Positions 1 to 5,263 of a stretch of DNA of 15,428 bases are shown here, piece after piece. Made by a program: the position numbers and the translations under genes. The stretch's first letter is position 1, and each line of letters begins with the position of its first letter. The DNA comes from Spirochaetota bacterium. Its GTDB lineage: Bacteria > Spirochaetota > Spirochaetia > DTKZ01. Below the pieces are notes generated by a model. It had not been told where the DNA came from. It saw only the letters and a program-made list of their open reading frames with translations, and searched no databases. The stretch covers positions 1-15,428 of the forward strand of contig JAKQWJ010000228.1 of assembly GCA_029562045.1 (NCBI GenBank), read 5' to 3'.

Positions 1-1
1 T

Positions 2-784
2 GAAATTTCCCGCCAGACCGACGCCGTCCTGAGGGGGGAAAAGATCGTCTCCCACACCCGGCTCTGGGATCCGGAAAAAAAGGCCACCCTGCCCATGCGG
101 GCCAAGTTCGAGGGCCCCGTGGTGCCTGACCCGACCCTTCCGGTGGTGGAACTGGACCCCCGGTGGGTCGCGGAGCTGCGGGGCCGCCTGCCCGAGATGC
201 CCGCAGCCCGGGCCCGGCGCTATGTGGAGCGTCATGGATTGCCCGCCGAAGAGGCGGCCTTCCTCAGCACCGACCCGGACACGGCGGCCTACTTCGACGA
301 GCTGACCCGGGAGGGTGCCCACCCCCGGACGGGGTTTCACTGGATCGCCACCCAGCTTCTTCCGGGCCTGCGGGAGCGGGGTCTGGAGCTGGAGGCATCT
401 CCCGTGTCCCCCCGGCGGCTGGCGGCCCTGCTGGCCATGCTGGCCCGGGAGGAGATCAACGCCGGGGCGGCCCGGGAGGTCCTGACGGCCATGTTCGGCG
501 ACGACGCGTCCCCCGAAACCATCGTGGCCCGGCGGGGCTTCGCCCAGGTCTCGGACCAGGATCAGCTCGCGGAGCTGGTGGACCGGGTCCTGGCGGAAAA
601 CCCGGCGGCGGCGGAGGATGTGCGGGCGGGGAAGGACAAGGCCCTGGGTTTTCTTGTGGGCCGGATCATGAAGGCCTCCGGCGGCAAGGCCAACCCCCGG
701 GTGCTGAACCGGATCCTGACGGAAAAGCTGGGACGGGGGGATGACGGGAGCCTCGGCCGCCTCAGACCCGCCGGGCCGAAATGA
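2..784 (+). CDS. gatB: Aspartyl/glutamyl-tRNA(Asn/Gln) amidotransferase subunit B, C-terminal part (5' end outside window)
   Basis: GatB is the kinase/transamidase subunit of GatCAB, the cytosolic complex that converts Glu-tRNA(Gln) and/or Asp-tRNA(Asn) to the amidated forms. The frame is open from base 2 without a start, so the gene enters from outside; 260 residues are visible. The first residues (RQTDAVLRGEKIVSHTRLWDP) match the end of the GatB catalytic cradle. They are followed by the helical linker and the YqeY-like tRNA-binding tail (residues about 105-250, with VRAGKDKALGFLVGRIMKAS and a closing NPRVLNRILTEKL). One oddity is that the usual MRSKE-hDYRYFPePDL segment reads MRAKFEGPVVPDPTLP, so the conserved Tyr-Arg-Tyr-Phe is absent and the stretch looks several residues shorter. 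The stop is TGA at 782-784, with a GC hairpin just after it. The family call is secure; effects of the altered segment are unknown. Confidence 0.93.
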   Translation, partial: EISRQTDAVLRGEKIVSHTRLWDPEKKATLPMRAKFEGPVVPDPTLPVVELDPRWVAELRGRLPEMPAARARRYVERHGLPAEEAAFLSTDPDTAAYFDELTREGAHPRTGFHWIATQLLPGLRERGLELEASPVSPRRLAALLAMLAREEINAGAAREVLTAMFGDDASPETIVARRGFAQVSDQDQLAELVDRVLAENPAAAEDVRAGKDKALGFLVGRIMKASGGKANPRVLNRILTEKLGRGDDGSLGRLRPAGPK

Positions 785-793
785 GGCGTGGAG

Positions 794-822
794 CGCCGCC
801 CCGCTTCGGGGCGGCGTCTCTT
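794..822 (+). terminator. GC-rich hairpin after gatB, likely intrinsic terminator
   Basis: A perfect 10-bp stem (CGCCGCCCCG, 794-803, pairing with 807-816) closes a 3-nt loop ten bases after the gatB stop codon. It is followed by a pyrimidine-rich but not pure-T tail (TCTCTT). The position fits termination of gatB. Because the stem is symmetric it could also stop the leftward tRNA/repeat transcript, though that side has no T tract. Confidence 0.6.
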
Positions 823-837
823 CCGGGAGCCGGACTC

Positions 838-895
838 TCTCAACGAAAATAGAAGTGGGCGATGGCAGGACGCCGGGAACCGGCACCCGGCTTGC
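838..895 (-). repeat. tRNA-tail tandem repeat, copy A
   Basis: This 58-bp unit is nearly identical to 907-964, with two mismatches (850 and 885) at a period of 69 bp. Bases 854-870 reproduce the last part of the neighbouring tRNA-Val gene (acceptor 3' strand, discriminator and T-stem 3' strand). On the minus strand the unit reads as tRNA tail, then a TTTTC...GAGAG A/T-rich part, and copy A also holds a GCCGG-GAA-CCGGC hairpin. It lies downstream of tRNA-Val in the direction of tRNA transcription. Confidence 0.85.
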
Positions 896-906
896 AGGCA
901 TGGTTT

Positions 907-964
907 TCTCAACGAAAACAGAAGTGGGCGATGGCAGGACGCCGGGAACCGGCGCCCGGCTTGC
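907..964 (-). repeat. tRNA-tail tandem repeat, copy B
   Basis: This is the second unit of the repeat. Bases 923-939 match the tRNA-Val 3' end at 990-1006 exactly (17 bp, 15 of them inside the tRNA gene). It contains two perfect hairpins: GTTTTC/GAAAAC (903-908 with 914-919, 5-nt loop) and CGCCGG/CCGGCG (940-945 with 949-954, GAA loop). A third, degenerate copy is fused to the real tRNA tail at 973-1006, where the A/T hairpin has become a perfect palindrome (ATTTTCTCCAGAAAAT, 972-987). Confidence 0.85.
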
Positions 965-991
965 GGATCTGATTTTCTCCAGAAAATATAG

Positions 992-1063
992 TGGGCGATG
1001 GCAGGATTGAACTGCCGACTTCTTCCGTGTGAAGGAAGCACTCTCCCGCTGAGTTAATCGCCC
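992..1063 (-). tRNA. tRNA-Val (anticodon CAC)
   Basis: Read on the minus strand, a full cloverleaf folds. The acceptor is GGGCGAT paired with ATCGCCC, with U8 and A9; the D stem is ACTC/GAGT. The anticodon stem is CTTCC/GGAAG around the loop TTCACAC, giving anticodon CAC (valine, GTG codons). The T arm is GGCAG-TTCAATC-CTGCC and the discriminator is A. The 3' CCA is not encoded, so it must be added after transcription. It lies 5 nt behind tRNA-Gly in the same transcript. Its 3' tail is the sequence duplicated in the downstream repeat. Confidence 0.96.
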
Positions 1064-1068
1064 CGGCG

Positions 1069-1140
1069 AGCGCCCGATCGGAGTCGAACCGACGTCTTCA
1101 GCTTGGAAGGCTGAGGTAATAGCCGTTATACGACGGGCGC
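1069..1140 (-). tRNA. tRNA-Gly (anticodon TCC)
   Basis: The minus strand folds as acceptor GCGCCCG/CGGGCGC, with U8, a D arm containing AACGGC, and anticodon stem TCAGC/GCTGA. The loop CTTCCAA gives anticodon TCC (glycine, GGA/GGG codons). The T arm is GTCGG-TTCGACT-CCGAT and the discriminator is T; CCA is not encoded. It is the first gene of a two-tRNA operon, only a few bases from the predicted transcription start, and is followed after 5 nt by tRNA-Val. Confidence 0.96.
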
Positions 1141-1150
1141 GTCACGAGCC

Positions 1151-1180
1151 TTTATATCAAATTCGATTCCAGGTTGTCAA
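1151..1180 (-). promoter_or_regulatory. Promoter of the tRNA-Gly/tRNA-Val operon
   Basis: On the minus strand there is a perfect -35 box TTGACA (1175-1180), an 18-bp spacer and a -10 box TATAAA (1151-1156). The bases after the -10 box (GGCTCG) form a GC-rich discriminator, as is typical of stable-RNA promoters under stringent control. The transcript would start near 1144-1145, leaving a very short leader before tRNA-Gly. Confidence 0.75.
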
Positions 1181-1202
1181 GGGTCCCCTTTTCCTCTATA
1201 GT
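1174..1202 (+). promoter_or_regulatory. Promoter of the BpuR-like gene
   Basis: TTGTCA (1174-1179), a 17-bp spacer and TATAGT (1197-1202) make a good sigma-70 type promoter facing right. Its -35 box covers nearly the same bases as the -35 box of the leftward tRNA promoter, so polymerase probably cannot occupy both at once. A leader of about 40 nt precedes the gene. Confidence 0.6.
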
Positions 1203-1247
1203 GATCCCGCGGGGACAGGCACGACACACACGCAGAGGGATGGGCAC

Positions 1248-1532
1248 ATGGGAATCCGAGGTGAGATCTTTTCGACTCGGTCGTCGACTCGGTCCGATAA
1301 ACGGACCTATTTTTTCAATGTCAAGGAAAACCGTACGGGAGACCTCTTCCTGAACATCGTGGAAACCAAAAAAGAGGGAGAATCGGAGTTCGAACGGCAG
1401 CGGCATCAGATCGTGGTTTTCCGCGAGGACCTGCCGGCCTTCATGAAGGCCCTCAACGCCGCCGTGGGAGTCATGAAAACCAATCGAGCCGGAAGCTCCT
1501 CCGGTGGATCGGGCAGACCCCCAGAAGCCTGA
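1248..1532 (+). CDS. Small PUR-alpha family nucleic-acid-binding protein (BpuR-like, DUF3276)
   Basis: This 94-residue basic protein has the PUR-domain signature of the spirochaete/Bacteroidota single-domain family. The pattern is YFFNVKENRTGDLFLNIVE (about residues 23-41), then a charged turn (TKKEGESEFER), a beta strand (HQIVVFREDL) and a closing amphipathic helix (PAFMKALNAAV). The single-domain relative in Borrelia, BpuR, binds single-stranded DNA and RNA and acts as a co-regulator; by analogy this is a cytosolic RNA/DNA-binding regulator. The Ser/Gly-rich tail (SSSGGSGRPPEA) is probably flexible. The start is ATG 1248, with AGAGGGA seven bases upstream. The last 62 nt overlap the 3' end of rnhB on the other strand. 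The family call is strong; targets are unknown. Confidence 0.87.
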   Translation: MGIRGEIFSTRSSTRSDKRTYFFNVKENRTGDLFLNIVETKKEGESEFERQRHQIVVFREDLPAFMKALNAAVGVMKTNRAGSSSGGSGRPPEA

Positions 1533-2025
1533 TCGCCTCCCGGTGCTCCCGGGTAGGGTAGCCCTTGTGCTTCGCGAAGCCGTAGCCGGGGTGCGCCCGG
1601 GCCAGGTCCCGCATCAGTCCGTCCCTCCGGGTCTTGGCCAGAATCGAGGCGGCCATGATTTCCGGAACCCGGGCATCCCCCCGGACCAGGGCCTCGCAGG
1701 GGAAGCGGCATTCCAGTCTGACATTCCCGTCCACCAGGACCAGGTCCGGCTCGAGCCCCAGCCCCTCCAGCGCCCTCCCCATGGCCAGCAGGCTGGCCCG
1801 GAGAATGCCCAGGCGGTCGATCTCCTCCACCGAGGCCTCGGCGGCGCACCAGGCCCGGGCCAGGCGGCGGATCACCTCCGCCGCCGCTTCCCGTTTTTTT
1901 TCCGGAAGAGTCTTCGAATCCGCCAGAATCTCCCGGGGGAAGACCTCGGGGAGCACCACTGCGGCGGCGGTGACGGGGCCTGCCAGGGGCCCCCGGCCCG
2001 CTTCATCGATTCCGCATACGATCAC
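1471..2025 (-). CDS. rnhB: Ribonuclease HII
   Basis: RNase HII cleaves the RNA strand of RNA-DNA hybrids and starts removal of single ribonucleotides misincorporated into DNA. The 184-residue product is of normal family length. It shows the N-terminal GIDEAGRGPLAGPV signature (acidic residues D7 and E8), LVLVDGN (D99), and the IMAASILAKTRRD helix (D134). The start is a GTG at 2023-2025, which leaves the usual short lead before GIDEAGRG; GGGGG lies just upstream. An ATG at 2031-2033 is out of frame and stops after three codons. The 3' end runs 62 nt into the convergent BpuR-like gene, so the DWFS C-terminus is coded opposite that gene's tail. A CATAAT box lies so close to the start that the mRNA may be leaderless. 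Confidence 0.95.
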   Translation of the reverse strand: MIVCGIDEAGRGPLAGPVTAAAVVLPEVFPREILADSKTLPEKKREAAAEVIRRLARAWCAAEASVEEIDRLGILRASLLAMGRALEGLGLEPDLVLVDGNVRLECRFPCEALVRGDARVPEIMAASILAKTRRDGLMRDLARAHPGYGFAKHKGYPTREHREAIRLLGVCPIHRRSFRLDWFS

Positions 2026-2031
2026 GCCCCC

Positions 2032-2060
2032 ATTATGTCCTCCCCCGGGTGACGGTGCAA
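2032..2060 (-). promoter_or_regulatory. Possible rnhB promoter, near-leaderless
   Basis: On the minus strand, TTGCAC (2055-2060), a 17-bp spacer and CATAAT (2032-2037) resemble a sigma-70 promoter with a good -10 and a weak -35 box. Initiation six to eight bases after the -10 box would fall at or next to the GTG start codon at 2025. Confidence 0.4.
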
Positions 2061-2067
2061 GGCCCTT

Positions 2068-2103
2068 CCCGGCGGGCAGGCCCCTTCATTGACACCCGCC
2101 GGG
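2068..2103. repeat. Inverted repeat between divergent rnhB and PpiD-like promoters
   Basis: Two perfect 9-bp arms, CCCGGCGGG (2068-2076) and CCCGCCGGG (2095-2103), are separated by 18 bp. The right arm abuts the -35 box of the rightward promoter and the left arm lies just upstream of the rnhB -35 box. It could be an operator or only GC-rich chance symmetry. Confidence 0.45.
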
Positions 2104-2118
2104 CCCCCATGGTATCGT
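2089..2118 (+). promoter_or_regulatory. Probable promoter of the PpiD-like/DUF115 operon
   Basis: A perfect -35 box TTGACA (2089-2094) is followed by an 18-bp spacer and TATCGT (2113-2118, 4 of 6 consensus). Initiation near 2125 would leave a leader of about 25 nt containing the GAAAGG ribosome-binding site at 2138-2143. Confidence 0.5.
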
Positions 2119-2150
2119 TGGGGCAAATCCATTCTTTGAAAGGTATGTGT

Positions 2151-3677
2151 ATGCCTCCGAAACCCGATGTGAAACAGCCCAAAGAACCGGTGGTTCAAAA
2201 AGAGAAAGCCGAAAAAAAGACGTTCAATCGGCCGTTCCTATATATTTTCAGCGTCATCATCCTGGTCATCATCGTGGTCACCTTCGTGGGCACCCCGGTG
2301 GTGGGAAAGATGGCGGGGCCGGGCCGGATAATTTTCGGCTACTACAAAGGCAGGCCCATCGAATACTCCCCGGGCAACTACTTCTCCCAGCAGCGGGACC
2401 TCATCGCGGAACAGATCCGCTCCGGGGGTGAGAAGGACTCCAACATCGAAGCCCAGATCTACCAGGTCTGGCAGGGAGCCTTCATCCGCACCATCTATCA
2501 CCTGGCCGCCGTCACCGCCATGGAGGAAAGCGGCGCCCACGTGTCGGAAAACCGCATCGACGAGGCCCTGACCCGCCATCCGGCCTACATGGAAAACGGG
2601 GAGTTTTCCGAGCGCCGCTACCGCCAGACCGCCAGCGCGGAACGCTTCGTGACCCGCAGGGCCACCCGGGACAGGCTTCTGTACGAGACCTACCTTCACG
2701 ATCTCTTCGGCGTCCGCTCCTCCAGGGACGAGGTCGATTTCTTCAAATCCCTGGCGGCGCCGGAACGGAAGGTGCGCTTCGTCAATTTCTCCTTCTCCGA
2801 GTTTCCCGACTCCGCCGTGGCGGCTTTCGGCGGGGAGAACCCCGAAAAGTTCAAACGGATGAAGCTCTCGGGGATCACCATCACCACCGGCAGGAACGAT
2901 GCCGCGAAGGTCCGGGAGCAGGCGGCCGGCAGAACCGCCGGATTCGAGGATCTGGCCAAGACCCACTCCAAGGACGCCTTCGCCGAGAAGGGCGGCGACA
3001 TGGGCTGGAGATACTTCTACGAACTGGATGATTTCGCTAAAAACCTCGACGACATCCGGGGGGTCTTCGCCCTGAAACCCGGGGAGATAAGCCCGGTCAT
3101 CGAAGGGCCCGAGGGTTACCGGATCTTCCGCTGCGACGAGGCGGCGCTGGAACCTGACATGAGGTCCCCGGAGGTCCTGGGCACCGTCCGCTCCTACATG
3201 TCCGCCTTCGAGCGGGGCAAAATCGAAGACTACATTCTCACCCAGGCCAGGGAGTTCAAAGCCGCCGCCGAGGCAGGATCCTTCAGCGCCGCCGCCGGCG
3301 CCCGGGGGAAGACCGCCGCGGAGACCGATTACTTTCCCATCAATTACGGCAATTCGGTATTCCTCAAACCCGTATCCCGGGCCAACGACGCCCTGGGCGG
3401 CGCGGCCTTCCGGGACACCTTTTTCTCCACGGTCTTCTCCCTCCCCGCCGGCGCCGTGTCGGACCCGGTGATCCTGCGGGACAACGTGGTGGTCCTCCAG
3501 CTGGCGGGGGAGAAGGAGCCGGAGCCGAACGAGGTCGCTTTTCTGGACGCCTACTTCCCCTTCATCATCCAGCAGTTCGAGGAAGAGGACCTGCGCTTTT
3601 TCATCATGAACACCAAGGACCTCAAAGACAACTTCAACGCCGTCTTCGCCCAGCTCTACACCCCCCGGGAAGGATGA
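2151..3677 (+). CDS. Membrane-anchored parvulin-type (PpiC) peptidylprolyl isomerase-like chaperone, PpiD/SurA-like
   Basis: The 508-residue protein has a Lys/Pro-rich cytoplasmic tail (1-27), one membrane segment (about 28-47, FLYIFSVIILVIIVV) and a long extracytoplasmic part. The N-terminal helices are SurA-N-like (EEQRD/QVWQGAFIRTIY region). A parvulin-like domain follows at about residues 240-335 (FEDLAKTHSKDAFAEKGGDMGW, FALKPGEISPVIEGPEGYRIF). Proteins of this build help newly exported proteins fold at the outer face of the inner membrane. The two histidines usual in active parvulins (HIL near the start, GYHI near the end) read GIT and GYRI, so isomerase activity may be lost, as known for PpiD of E. 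coli. ATG 2151 is chosen because GAAAGG sits seven bases upstream; an in-frame ATG at 2145 is too close. The stop overlaps the next start (ATGA). Confidence 0.85.
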   Translation: MPPKPDVKQPKEPVVQKEKAEKKTFNRPFLYIFSVIILVIIVVTFVGTPVVGKMAGPGRIIFGYYKGRPIEYSPGNYFSQQRDLIAEQIRSGGEKDSNIEAQIYQVWQGAFIRTIYHLAAVTAMEESGAHVSENRIDEALTRHPAYMENGEFSERRYRQTASAERFVTRRATRDRLLYETYLHDLFGVRSSRDEVDFFKSLAAPERKVRFVNFSFSEFPDSAVAAFGGENPEKFKRMKLSGITITTGRNDAAKVREQAAGRTAGFEDLAKTHSKDAFAEKGGDMGWRYFYELDDFAKNLDDIRGVFALKPGEISPVIEGPEGYRIFRCDEAALEPDMRSPEVLGTVRSYMSAFERGKIEDYILTQAREFKAAAEAGSFSAAAGARGKTAAETDYFPINYGNSVFLKPVSRANDALGGAAFRDTFFSTVFSLPAGAVSDPVILRDNVVVLQLAGEKEPEPNEVAFLDAYFPFIIQQFEEEDLRFFIMNTKDLKDNFNAVFAQLYTPREG

Positions 3678-5263
3678 CCCCCGAGGTTCCCCGGCTCGTC
3701 CATGGGCCGGGGGGGCCCTTCCCCGTTTTCCGCGGAAAGAATCTCTACCATCCCGACAGGGCCCGGGAGAGGGCCGAAACCCTGGCCCGGGAGTTTTCGC
3801 CTCCGGAGAAATGTCTCGTCATCGCGCCCTCTCCGCTCCTGGGCTACGGCCTGGATGTCCTTCTGCGGAAGCTCCCGGAATCAAGCCGCATTCTCTGCGT
3901 CGAGAAAGAGCAGAGTCTGATGCGGTTGAGTCTGGAGAACGTCCCTCCGGCGCTTCTGGGGGACAGGAGGATTCTTGTCGTCCGGTCGGACAGGCCCGAA
4001 GCCGCTGTGGAGGAATCGTTCCGGACCTTCGGGATCGGGGGGTTCCGCCGGGTCGCGTCGGTGGCTCTGAACCGGGGCGCCGCTCTGCACTCGTCTTTCT
4101 ACCGGCAGGTGGAGGCGGAGGCCCTGAGGAGAGTGCGGACGCACTGGCGGAACCGGATGACCGCGGCGCACCTGGCCCGGCTCTGGGTGGGGAACCTTCT
4201 GACCAATATCACCCTTCTTCCGGACTGTCTGCCCATCCATCGGCTCTCTTTCGAAAAACCGGTGGTGATCGCCGGGGCGGGGGAATCGCTGGAGACTCAT
4301 GTCCCCTTTCTCCGGGACATGAGGGACTCCATCTCCATCGTCGCGGTGGACACCGCCCTGGCGGTCCTCCTGGGCTTCGGTCTGCGACCGGACCTGATTG
4401 TCGCGGCGGAGGCGCAGTTCGCCAATCTGGGGGCCTTTTCCGGGCTCCGGGACTGGAGTCTGCCCGTGGCGGCGGACCTGCTCTCCTACCCGCCCATTCT
4501 GCGGCGGTTCACCGGAGAACGATTCGTTTTCATCTCCCGCTTCGCGGATCTGGCCTGGTTCCGGCGGCCCGGAGTCCGGGGTTTCCTGCCCACCTTTCTC
4601 CCCCCCCTGGGATCCGTGGGGGTCATGGCGCTGCAGCTGGCGGCGGAACTCTCTCCCCCGGGGCTGCCCCTCATCCTCGCGGGTCTGGACCTCCACTACC
4701 TGCCGGGGAAGCCCCATGCCCGGGGCTCCTCCTCCCACAGCCGCTTTCTCCGGGAGTCGGGCCGCCTTTCCCATCCCCGCCAGTACGCCGCCTGGTGCGA
4801 CCGGCCTAAAACCACCTGCCTCTTCAAGGGCGGCGGCTCCGGACCCGTGGACGCGGTGCTGGCCTCCTACCGGGAAGGCCTGTCCGCCATCGCCTCCCGC
4901 CGGGGCGGGGTCTACGACCTGCCCGGCCCGGGGCTTGATCTGGGGATTCCCGTGCTGAGTCATGGGGAAGCGTCGGGGGTCATCGGGGCTTATTCCCCTC
5001 CCGCCCAGGCTTCTCCCCCCCCTTCGGGGGGGAGACGGGGTTGGGGCAGGGACGAAACGCGGTCCTTCGTTCTGGGGCTTCTGGCGGAAATGGAAGCCGC
5101 CGCCGCGGCGTCTCCGGACGAGGGAGCGGAACTCCTGGAAGCCCTGGACATCCTCACGGCGGACCTTCCGGTTCCGCCCGGCCCGGAGAACTTCCGCCCT
5201 CTGTTCCTGCCCCGCCTGGGGCTGCAGATCCGGAAGCTCAGGAGGGCGGCGACGCGGGTTTAA
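3674..5263 (+). CDS. DUF115 / MptE-like protein (motility-associated-factor glycosyltransferase family)
   Basis: The 529-residue protein has no signal peptide or clear membrane segment. Its central domain (about residues 190-350) shows the DUF115 pattern: PVVIAGAGESLETHVPFLRD, then VAVDTALAVLLGFGLRPDLIVAAE, and SVGVMALQLAAEL followed by LILAGLDLHY. This Rossmann-like family includes archaeal 6-hydroxymethylpterin diphosphokinase MptE and the Maf proteins that add nonulosonic acids to flagellin in Campylobacter and relatives. In a spirochaete a role in glycosylation of a surface or flagellar protein is plausible but unproven. The start ATG overlaps the stop of the PpiD-like gene by 4 nt, so the two are translationally coupled. 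Residues about 440-460 (PPAQASPPPSGGRRGWG) are low-complexity and coded by a GC palindrome, apparently an insertion before the helical C-terminus. The stop shares TTAA with the lepA stop. Confidence 0.72.
   Translation: MTPEVPRLVHGPGGPFPVFRGKNLYHPDRARERAETLAREFSPPEKCLVIAPSPLLGYGLDVLLRKLPESSRILCVEKEQSLMRLSLENVPPALLGDRRILVVRSDRPEAAVEESFRTFGIGGFRRVASVALNRGAALHSSFYRQVEAEALRRVRTHWRNRMTAAHLARLWVGNLLTNITLLPDCLPIHRLSFEKPVVIAGAGESLETHVPFLRDMRDSISIVAVDTALAVLLGFGLRPDLIVAAEAQFANLGAFSGLRDWSLPVAADLLSYPPILRRFTGERFVFISRFADLAWFRRPGVRGFLPTFLPPLGSVGVMALQLAAELSPPGLPLILAGLDLHYLPGKPHARGSSSHSRFLRESGRLSHPRQYAAWCDRPKTTCLFKGGGSGPVDAVLASYREGLSAIASRRGGVYDLPGPGLDLGIPVLSHGEASGVIGAYSPPAQASPPPSGGRRGWGRDETRSFVLGLLAEMEAAAAASPDEGAELLEALDILTADLPVPPGPENFRPLFLPRLGLQIRKLRRAATRV
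5012..5035. repeat. In-frame GC palindrome inside the DUF115 gene
   Basis: A perfect 10-bp stem (5012-5021 with 5026-5035, C-run against G-run, loop CTTC) is followed by GACGGGGTTGGGG. It is in frame and codes a Pro/Gly/Arg-rich linker unlike the rest of the protein. No T tract follows on either strand, so it is not a standard terminator. It has the look of a small dispersed palindromic element. Confidence 0.6.

Noticed and set aside
838..1006. CRISPR array or extra tRNA genes in the repeat region
   Set aside because: There are only two to three units, with nearly identical 'spacers' as part of the repeat. The copied part is just the 3' tail of the tRNA and cannot fold into a complete tRNA.
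562..1041. 159-codon minus-strand frame with repeated RFPASCHRPLLFS blocks
   Set aside because: It spans the 3' end of gatB, the terminator hairpin, the tRNA-tail repeats and part of tRNA-Val. The peptide repeat is just translation of the DNA repeat.
785..1140. Mobile element integrated at tRNA-Val (attL/attR reading of the repeated tRNA tail)
   Set aside because: The repeated tails are only 67-69 bp apart, with no integrase or cargo between them. At most this could be a scar of past events.
2049..2150. Upstream starts (GTG 2049, ATG 2109, ATG 2145) for the PpiD-like protein
   Set aside because: The first two would run through the promoter region and have poor ribosome-binding sites. The ATG at 2145 is one base from GAAAGG, while 2151 has normal spacing and begins the Lys-rich cytoplasmic tail.
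5012..5035. Terminator of lepA located inside the DUF115 gene
   Set aside because: The hairpin is strong, but it lies more than 220 bp past the lepA stop and has no T tract on either strand.
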